Assembly: GCA_002413185.1 (NCBI GenBank)
Contig: DHWM01000129.1
Coordinates: 1 to 11,041, forward strand
Origin: Actinobacteria bacterium UBA5182
GTDB taxonomy: Bacteria > Actinomycetota > UBA4738
Reading direction: 5' to 3'
DNA: 11,041 nt
This document shows, piece by piece, positions 6,443 through 11,041 of this stretch. The first letter of the stretch is position 1, and every line of letters starts with the position of its first letter. The translations under genes and the position numbers were made by a program. The notes under the pieces were generated by a model that saw only the letters and a list, made by a program, of their open reading frames with translations, had not been told where the DNA came from and searched no databases.

Positions 6443-7197
6443 GCATCGGCGAGACCCAGGAGGAAGCGCCCCGCACCGTCGGCGACGTCATCGCCCGGCT
6501 CGAGGCCATAGCCGGGCAGCTGGACCCGACCGACGCGCGCCGGCACTTCCATCTGGTCTACCTTCGAAGCACTCGAGGGGTCGAGGAGGAGCTGAGGCGC
6601 GAGGGATTCATCGATCCCGCGTGGCTCCAGACATTGGATGTTGTCTTCGCCGGCCTCTACCTCGACGCCTTCGCGGCGTTGGGCCGGGGACAAGCGCCCG
6701 CCGCGTGGAGGATCCCCTTCAGCGCGGCGAGGGACAAGCCGGATCTGCCACCGCTCCGTCACATCCTGTTCGCGATGAACGTCCACATCAACTTCGACCT
6801 CCCGCAGGCGCTCATCGCAACGATCACCGACGACGAGCTCGACGACGCTGCGTTGATGGCGAAGCGAGAGCAGGACCATCAACACATCAACGACGTCCTG
6901 GGCGCACGGGTCGCCGCGGAGGACAAGCTCCTCCCCGGTCGCACCCTCACTGATCGCCTCCTGGCGCCCCTCAACCGCAGGGCCGCGAAGAAGTTCGTGG
7001 CAGAGTCGCGCGAGAAGGTGTGGAGAAACGCCCGGGTGTTGAGCAAGGCGCGACGAGAGGGGCTGGATCGGCTCGAGGCGAGGATCGAAGAACTCGACCG
7101 GCTGTGCGCGGCCCGGGCGGAGGACCTGGTGGCGCCGGGTCAGATCGTCCTCAAGCTCGCCCGGCGAGGGTTCGGCGTCCTGCTCCCCGACGCCTGA
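6439..7197 (+). CDS. DUF5995 family protein
   Basis: The 252-residue product matches the pattern I know for DUF5995, a family of unknown function found mainly in actinobacteria. Visible hallmarks are VIARLEAIAGQLDPTDARRHF (17-37), LYLDAF in LDVVFAGLYLDAF (66-78), the segment LPPLRHILFAMNVHINFDLPQAL (103-125) with Asn114, His116 and Asn118, and REQDHQHINDVL (about 146-157). The protein looks almost wholly alpha-helical, without signal peptide or membrane segment. The conserved histidines and acidic residues could hold a metal or ligand, but this is a guess. GTG 6439 overlaps the stop of the upstream small ORF, and the next gene begins 13 nt after its stop, so the three are probably one transcript. 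A job together with the GNAT-AAA+ protein is inferred from the tight spacing. Confidence 0.82.
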   Translation: MSIGETQEEAPRTVGDVIARLEAIAGQLDPTDARRHFHLVYLRSTRGVEEELRREGFIDPAWLQTLDVVFAGLYLDAFAALGRGQAPAAWRIPFSAARDKPDLPPLRHILFAMNVHINFDLPQALIATITDDELDDAALMAKREQDHQHINDVLGARVAAEDKLLPGRTLTDRLLAPLNRRAAKKFVAESREKVWRNARVLSKARREGLDRLEARIEELDRLCAARAEDLVAPGQIVLKLARRGFGVLLPDA

Positions 7198-7210
7198 CCG
7201 GAGACGTCTC

Positions 7211-8491
7211 ATGCCGATGACCGTGCGCCCCTATCGCGCCGAGGATCTCGGCCGGATCCTCCAGCTGTGGGAACGTGCGGGATGCATCCCGAACGGCCCG
7301 GACGGCCTCGCCGTGGACCAGGTCCTCGACGTCATGACGTCAGAGAGAGGCCTGACGTTGGTCGCCGAATCCGAAGGCGAAACCGTCGGGATGGTGACCA
7401 CCGTCGTCGCCGGTGCGGTGGCATGGATCGTCAGGCTGGCCGTCGCTCAGCCCGCTGAAGGAGGCGAGGTCGCCCAGGGGCTTCTCGAGCAGGTCGAAGC
7501 CCGGCTGGGGGGCCTGGGGGTGCGAAGGCTGGTGGCGATGGTCCAGGACGACCACCCGGACCGAAAGACGTTCCTCGAACGTGGATTCCAGGAAGTCCCG
7601 GCGATCCGGCACCTCGAAAGGGACATCCCGGCCACCGTCGGGGCGCCCGGGAATCTGGCCAGGCTGGGCGGACGGATGATCCACCCCGATCTGTGGCGAG
7701 AGCTCCGGGGCATGGAAGAGCCCAAGGCGATCATCGAGCGCCGGGTCATCCTGCCCCTTGCCGAACCGGCGCTCGCCACCCGGCACGCGGTCTCCCCGCC
7801 GATGGCGATCGTCCTGTTCGGCCCCCCCGGGACCGGCAAGACGACCTTCGCCAAGGGCATCGCCTCGCGCCTCGGATGGCCCTTCGTCGAGATCGAGCCG
7901 GGAGAGCTCGCCGGGGAGGGACCCGACCGCCAGGCGAAGCTCCTCGCCGAGACGTTCGAGCTGATCATCGACCTGCCTGCGGCGGTGGTGTTCGTCGACG
8001 AGGTGGAGGACCTGGCCTCGATCCGGCACGAGGAACGCCGGGCCAGCCCCAGCGTCACCAACGAGTTTTTGAAGCAGATACCGAGGCTTCGCGAGGCTTC
8101 CCACCACCTGCTGGTGTGCGCGACGAACTGGGTCGGTCGCCTCGACCCGGCATTCCTTCGTCCCGGGCGATTCGACTACGTCCTGCCGGTGGGGCCGCCC
8201 GACGAGGACGCCCGCCGGGCGATCTGGCGGCGCTACGCCGAGGAGATCACCGACCAGGAGGTGGACCTCGACCGGCTGGTCGCGGCCAGCGCCATGTTCA
8301 CGCCGGCCGACATCGAGTTCGCCGCGCGGAAGGCAGCTCAAAAGGCCTTCGAACGCGAACACTTCGAAGGACGAGGGCACCGCGCCACGACGTCGGAGTT
8401 CCTCACGGCGATCAGCGAAACGAAGCCGACCCTGTCCCAGGACATCCTGGCGAGCTTCTCATCGGACACCGAGCGCTTCGCCAGGTACTGA
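7211..8491 (+). CDS. GNAT-domain / AAA+ ATPase fusion protein
   Basis: The 426-residue product joins two domains. Residues 1-135 are a GNAT acetyltransferase fold (TVRPYRAEDLGRILQLWERAG; AESEGETVGMVTTVV; FLERGFQEV). Its acetyl-CoA loop, usually R/QxxGxG/A, reads PAEGGEVAQGLL (81-92) and looks degenerate, so it may bind rather than acetylate. Residues 160-426 are a complete classic AAA+ module of the FtsH/Cdc48 type: LRGMEEPKAIIERRVILPL, Walker A GPPGTGKT (204-211), Walker B VVFVDE (259-264), sensor 1 Asn306, arginine fingers in RPGRFD (317, 320) and FTPADIEFAARKA (363-375). There is no protease domain and no membrane anchor. The ATPase should form rings that remodel proteins; the GNAT domain may choose or modify the substrate. 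GGAG lies 7 nt before ATG 7211. It follows the DUF5995 gene by 13 nt and is probably co-transcribed. Domain calls are firm; the role is inferred. Confidence 0.9.
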   Translation: MPMTVRPYRAEDLGRILQLWERAGCIPNGPDGLAVDQVLDVMTSERGLTLVAESEGETVGMVTTVVAGAVAWIVRLAVAQPAEGGEVAQGLLEQVEARLGGLGVRRLVAMVQDDHPDRKTFLERGFQEVPAIRHLERDIPATVGAPGNLARLGGRMIHPDLWRELRGMEEPKAIIERRVILPLAEPALATRHAVSPPMAIVLFGPPGTGKTTFAKGIASRLGWPFVEIEPGELAGEGPDRQAKLLAETFELIIDLPAAVVFVDEVEDLASIRHEERRASPSVTNEFLKQIPRLREASHHLLVCATNWVGRLDPAFLRPGRFDYVLPVGPPDEDARRAIWRRYAEEITDQEVDLDRLVAASAMFTPADIEFAARKAAQKAFEREHFEGRGHRATTSEFLTAISETKPTLSQDILASFSSDTERFARY

Positions 8492-8520
8492 GGGCCCCGC
8501 TCATCCCCTTCGGGTCGTCG

Positions 8521-9483
8521 TTATGGCGTGGACATGTGCAGGCGCACCACCGAGCCTGCCGGGAACGATCGCACCTGGACCAGGTCACATAGCTGGTTGA
8601 CGAGCCACAGACCGAGCCCGCCCTCCTGAAAGGGGCTGGGGCGCTCCCGTCCGGCCAGCGCGCGGTCGATGCGTCCCTCGTCCCGGACCTCGCAGATCAT
8701 CGAGCTCCCGCTCCGCCAGACCCGAAGGACGCCACGCCCGCCGCCGTAGCGCAGGCTGTTGGTGGCCACCTCGTTGACGGCGAGCACGAGGTCGCTGGCG
8801 CGCTCGGACCTCAGCCCATGTGCGGCGGCGGTTCGGGAGACGAACCTCCGCACGGCCACCAGCTGGCCGGGCTCGAAGGCGATCTCCTCGGTCGGGCCGG
8901 GCGGTTCGGAAAGCGGAAGGTCGAACGGTTTCGCCACCGCCGCGAGGTCTCGGTACAGGGCGCTCTGCCGACGCCCGCTGCTCTCCACCAGGGAGGGGTG
9001 ATTCCTGTGGGCCTCTTCGATCACGGACGGCTCGAGCGACTCGGTGTCGTACGGACAGACCAGCCACCAGGCCGGAGCACCGTCGAAGGCCAGGTTGAGC
9101 AGCGATTCGTGTCGCTCGCACTCGACCAGTTCCTCGGGCGTCCGGCCGGCCCAGATGGGTTCGCCGATCCCTCGGAATCGACGTCCCGCCGAGGCGTGTT
9201 CGGCCACGAACTCTCGCCACGCGGGGATGATCCGAGCCGGGTTCAGCCCGACTTCGGCCATGTCCGCGAATCGGACCCCGTCCGCGTCGCCATTCACCCG
9301 CGACCGAAGCATGTCGATCTTGGCGGCGCTCACGACGACCAGGATCGGCTCGTCCGCGCTGATGGAGTCCTGGATGAACGCCCCCGTCCGATCGACGAAG
9401 TCGGCCTCTCCGGCATAAAAGAGAGCCTCATGGCGAAAGTTTCCCCCCGCGGGGCCGGCAGTGGGCGTCGTGGTCGTCGTCAA
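8521..9483 (-). CDS. RsbA-type anti-sigma regulator: MEDS domain plus HATPase
   Basis: Residues 15-185 resemble the MEDS (DcmR-like) sensory domain: FRHEALFYAGEADFVDRTGAFI, PILVVVSAAKIDMLR, and an ECERHESLLN/WWLVCPYDT core. Residues 200-320 are an RsbW-like GHKL ATPase: N box VLAVNEVATNSLRYGG (233-248), G1 box VRDEGRI (266-272) and G2 box GGLGLWLVNQL (288-298). No histidine-kinase dimerisation domain is present, so it should act as a serine kinase or anti-sigma factor on a sigma-B-type pathway, in the cytoplasm. The start is TTG 9483, with GGAG 7 nt before it; no later ATG or GTG would keep the MEDS domain whole. No sigma factor, STAS anti-anti-sigma or PP2C phosphatase gene is adjacent, so its partner must be elsewhere. 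An inverted repeat lies about 50 nt upstream (9534-9554). Confidence 0.9.
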   Translation of the reverse strand: MTTTTTPTAGPAGGNFRHEALFYAGEADFVDRTGAFIQDSISADEPILVVVSAAKIDMLRSRVNGDADGVRFADMAEVGLNPARIIPAWREFVAEHASAGRRFRGIGEPIWAGRTPEELVECERHESLLNLAFDGAPAWWLVCPYDTESLEPSVIEEAHRNHPSLVESSGRRQSALYRDLAAVAKPFDLPLSEPPGPTEEIAFEPGQLVAVRRFVSRTAAAHGLRSERASDLVLAVNEVATNSLRYGGGRGVLRVWRSGSSMICEVRDEGRIDRALAGRERPSPFQEGGLGLWLVNQLCDLVQVRSFPAGSVVRLHMSTP

Positions 9484-9533
9484 TGCGTTACTCCAGCAAG
9501 TCGAAAGCCCTCAACCGGCCCTCTCGCCGTCGA

Positions 9534-9554
9534 TGGACAGCACCAATATGTCCA
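9534..9554. promoter_or_regulatory. Inverted repeat, candidate operator of the RsbA-type gene
   Basis: TGGACA and TGTCCA form exact 6-bp inverted arms around a 9-bp centre, about 50 nt upstream of the TTG start at 9483. Position and symmetry fit a dimeric regulator site, but no regulator gene is adjacent and short arms can occur by chance. Confidence 0.3.
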
Positions 9555-9828
9555 GTGGCCGCACCCTCCAACCCAGAGTGCTGTCAGATCGTCGAGCGCG
9601 CGCCGGCGGCGTACCCATAGCCACGATGAGGTTATCGAGCGCGCTGACACCCTTGAAGCAAGACAACTGGCCATCTTTGGAGCCCCAGTCGTTTCGACCA
9701 TGACGGCGTCTCCGAGTCGCCAAGGTCCTCATCTGACTTCGGTGGCCATCTGGATGTACCGGGATCGCCGTCCGGGATGGGCTCCAGCCCGCCGCCTGCG
9801 ACCTGAATTGGCGACGAGTTCTGATGTC

Positions 9829-9846
9829 GACGAGTCGTTACTCGTC
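9829..9846. repeat. 7-bp perfect hairpin upstream of membrane-anchored protein gene
   Basis: GACGAGT and ACTCGTC are exact inverted arms around the 4-nt loop CGTT. It lies about 90 nt before ATG 9938. It could be an operator or a leader hairpin; no T-run follows. Confidence 0.4.
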
Positions 9847-9898
9847 TGAGAGGCGGCCGTAACCGGGGTGGTCGAGGCTCTCTCCTGTAAGCACCCGA

Positions 9899-9917
9899 GC
9901 CTGGGCTCCGCCCAGGC
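9899..9917 (+). promoter_or_regulatory. GC-rich hairpin just 5' of the RBS of the 9938 gene
   Basis: GCCTGGGC and GCCCAGGC are exact 8-bp inverted arms with a 3-nt loop TCC. The stem ends 8 nt before the strong SD AAGGAGGA (9925-9932), so it leaves the ribosome site open. It may stabilise the 5' end of the message or be the end of a short upstream transcript. Confidence 0.45.
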
Positions 9918-9937
9918 CTGATGGAAGGAGGAACATC

Positions 9938-10594
9938 ATGCAGACCCCCAAACTCCACCGGAGGGCGACGGGTCCACTCGCGCCGGACACGCCCCGGCGT
10001 TACCGCCGGGTGGTCCTGCTTAGCGCCGGTACGCTGGCGTTGGTGTTGGCCACCGCCGGCATCGTGGCCGCCGTGGCCGGCCCGTCGGCGCCCGTCACGC
10101 AGGGGCACGAGCCATCGGGCACCCGGATCGACCCCACCACGATCGCCGCTCCGCAGTCCTCACGTACCGGCCTCGCGGCACCGAACTCGACCGCACCGAC
10201 GACGGCCAACCTGGTGCTCACCGACGGCACCTACCCAACCTACATCCGCGAGGTCGACGTGGACGGCGCCAGGATCACCGTCGATGTCATCCAGGTCTTC
10301 CAGGACGAGGCTGCCGCCAAGGCTGCCATCGAGGACGGGAAGTCACCCAGCGACGCCCGGTATCTGTCTGTGTACATCCGCAACCAGAACAGCCTGTTGC
10401 GCACGCTCCCGGTCGCACGCGACGTGGGCATCCATTTCCTCGGCACCTGCGAAGCGCCCCCCGATCGGCACGAGGGCCTCACGGAGCTGGCCAAGAAGAC
10501 GACGCCGTTCGACACGACGTACTACTACGACGTCACCGTCAGGGACGGCGCGATCAACGACATCACGCAACGCCTCGCCATCCCGGCCTGTTGA
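9938..10594 (+). CDS. Membrane-anchored extracytoplasmic protein of unknown function
   Basis: I do not recognise a named family. The 218-residue product has a basic N-terminus ending RRYRR, one hydrophobic helix (about 25-48, VVLLSAGTLALVLATAGIVAAVA), and then a Ser/Thr/Pro/Ala-rich linker to about residue 92. This layout predicts a cytoplasmic N-terminus with the rest outside the membrane; a cleaved signal peptide is also possible. The folded part begins LVLTDGTYPTYIREVDVDGARITVDVIQVF, followed by an alanine-rich helix (DEAAAKAAIEDG), YIRNQNSLLRTLPVARDV and YYYDVTVRDGAINDITQRL. It resembles beta-rich hypothetical domains common in actinobacterial secreted proteins. The only two cysteines are Cys171 and the final residue Cys218, which could form a disulfide. 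AAGGAGGA 5-6 nt upstream makes ATG 9938 a confident start. It is probably a single-gene unit ending at the 10616-10655 hairpin. Confidence 0.85.
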   Translation: MQTPKLHRRATGPLAPDTPRRYRRVVLLSAGTLALVLATAGIVAAVAGPSAPVTQGHEPSGTRIDPTTIAAPQSSRTGLAAPNSTAPTTANLVLTDGTYPTYIREVDVDGARITVDVIQVFQDEAAAKAAIEDGKSPSDARYLSVYIRNQNSLLRTLPVARDVGIHFLGTCEAPPDRHEGLTELAKKTTPFDTTYYYDVTVRDGAINDITQRLAIPAC

Positions 10595-10615
10595 TCCGCA
10601 GCGCCCGAGCTACAG

Positions 10616-10655
10616 GGTGACCCTGATCCATTCCTCAAAGTGGATCAGGGTCACC
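10616..10655 (+). terminator. 15-bp perfect inverted repeat, probable terminator
   Basis: The arms at 10616-10630 and 10641-10655 are exact reverse complements (outer end GGTGACC/GGTCACC), with a 10-nt loop TTCCTCAAAG. The hairpin begins 21 nt after the stop of the 9938 gene and would be very stable. There is no T-run after it, only CTCGTTAG, so it is either a terminator of the U-poor type described in high-GC actinobacteria or a 3' stabilising structure. The left arm also contains the small palindrome AGGGTGACCCT. Confidence 0.6.
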
Positions 10656-10773
10656 TCGTTAGCGCCCACTCCACGGTCTGAGCGAGCCGGAGCTGCCGCC
10701 CTTGTCGTCGTCCATGCTCGAACTCCGGGGCTGTCGTACACGAACACAGGTGTGGCATTCCATACGAGCCGCT

Positions 10774-10801
10774 TTGTCTGGCGGGGACGCGCTTTTAGAC
10801 T
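10774..10801 (+). promoter_or_regulatory. Predicted leaderless promoter of the cyclase gene
   Basis: TTGTCT (10774-10779) and TAGACT (10796-10801) are separated by 16 nt. The -10 box ends 7 nt before GTG 10809, so transcription should start at the G of the start codon. The intervening bases are a C-run with no SD, which fits leaderless translation, common in actinobacteria. Confidence 0.55.
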
Positions 10802-10808
10802 TCCCCCC

Positions 10809-11041
10809 GTGGCCGTCTGTCCCAGTTGTGGGAAAGAGAATCCTGACGGGTTCAAGTTCTGCGGCTTCTGCACGGCGCCACTCACGCAAGCTCCTCAGCC
10901 ACAGGCCGAAAAGCGCAAGGTCATCACGGTGCTGTTCTGCGACCTGGTGGGGTTCACGGCATCCTCGGACGAGGCCGACCCCGAGGAGGTCAGGGCCCGC
11001 CTGAAGCCCTACCACGGGATGCTCCGCACCGAGATCGAGCG
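10809..11041 (+). CDS. Zinc-ribbon adenylate/guanylate cyclase, N-terminal part (runs off window)
   Basis: The visible 77 residues start with a zinc ribbon, CPSC (4-7) and CGFC (18-21), then a short Pro/Gln-rich linker. The class III nucleotide cyclase domain follows: KVITVLFCDLVGFTASSDEADPEEV, where Asp45 in FCDLVGFT is the first metal-binding aspartate. The second aspartate and the substrate-specifying residues lie beyond the window, so ATP or GTP preference cannot be told. Proteins with this start are usually about 1000 residues, with a C-terminal NTPase and TPR region, and make a cyclic nucleotide in the cytoplasm. GTG 10809 is chosen for its position at the start of the zinc ribbon and the -10 box 7 nt upstream; no SD is present. 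The gene is partial only because the window ends. Confidence 0.88.
   Translation, partial: MAVCPSCGKENPDGFKFCGFCTAPLTQAPQPQAEKRKVITVLFCDLVGFTASSDEADPEEVRARLKPYHGMLRTEIE

Larger units (their letters stand above)
9484..9937. other. Gene-free region between divergent genes
   Basis: I see no convincing gene in these 454 bases. Short open frames exist on both strands, but they lack ribosome sites and recognisable protein features. The stretch should hold the promoters of the RsbA-type gene (-) and of the membrane-anchored protein (+). It contains the inverted repeat 9534-9554, a 10-bp direct repeat TCGAGCGCGC (9592-9601 and 9635-9644), and two hairpins nearer the forward gene (9829-9846 and 9899-9917). 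No clear -35/-10 pair could be picked out for either gene. Confidence 0.5.

Noticed and set aside
9592..9644. 10-bp direct repeat TCGAGCGCGC as part of a repeat array or iteron set
   Set aside because: Only two copies, GC-rich, no further periodic copies and no replication gene nearby.
8818..9849. Long forward frame over the RsbA-type gene
   Set aside because: Mirror frame of a gene with clear MEDS and GHKL motifs; no motif of its own.
9632..10108. Minus-strand frame covering the start of the membrane-anchored protein gene
   Set aside because: Low-complexity Arg/Pro/Gly composition and no ribosome site; the forward gene has a near-perfect SD.
1..11041. Mobile element, phage, CRISPR or defence island
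   Set aside because: No transposase, integrase, terminal repeats, spacer arrays or known defence effectors were seen; the AAA+ protein alone is not evidence for defence.

Overview
The window is GC-rich chromosomal DNA, most likely from an uncultured soil or subsurface actinomycete (Actinomycetota). The gene content suggests this: a DUF5995 protein, a MEDS/HATPase (RsbA-type) anti-sigma regulator, a zinc-ribbon class III nucleotide cyclase, a long LOG-family protein, GTG and TTG starts, and several genes without a Shine-Dalgarno (SD) but with a TAnnnT box 7-10 nt before the start. No rRNA, tRNA, transposase, phage gene or CRISPR array is visible. The taxonomic placement is inference.

Layout. 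(1) 1-903: the N-terminal Fe-S tip of a formate dehydrogenase-type molybdopterin oxidoreductase stops after about 57 codons. It runs, in a different frame, straight into an NrfD-type membrane subunit that lacks its own N-terminus. This looks like an internal deletion (or assembly join) in an fdh operon. (2) 854-4020: a SAM methyltransferase (-) is divergent from a LOG-family protein (+), which converges on a UPF0104/LPG-synthase-type membrane protein (-). (3) 4121-5347: a YceI-family protein (-) is divergent from a MarR regulator (+). Between them is a perfect 12-bp palindrome that carries a TTGACA -35 hexamer on both strands, plus a second imperfect palindrome: a compact autoregulated switch. 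(4) 5349-6191: a LigB-like class III extradiol dioxygenase (-). (5) 6323-8491: a tight three-gene operon of a 39-residue small ORF, a DUF5995 protein coupled to it by a GTGA overlap, and a GNAT-AAA+ ATPase fusion. This is the most novel-looking unit. (6) 8521-9483: an RsbA-type MEDS/HATPase regulator (-). (7) 9484-9937: a gene-free stretch with several inverted repeats. (8) 9938-10594: an unrecognised membrane-anchored extracytoplasmic protein, followed by a 15-bp perfect inverted repeat. (9) 10809-end: the start of a zinc-ribbon adenylate/guanylate cyclase behind what looks like a leaderless promoter.

Most genes are single units of alternating strand, and no single pathway unites the window. 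Two modules have clear internal logic: the YceI/MarR pair and the smORF-DUF5995-GNAT/AAA+ operon. The formate dehydrogenase remnant points to (former) respiratory formate metabolism.
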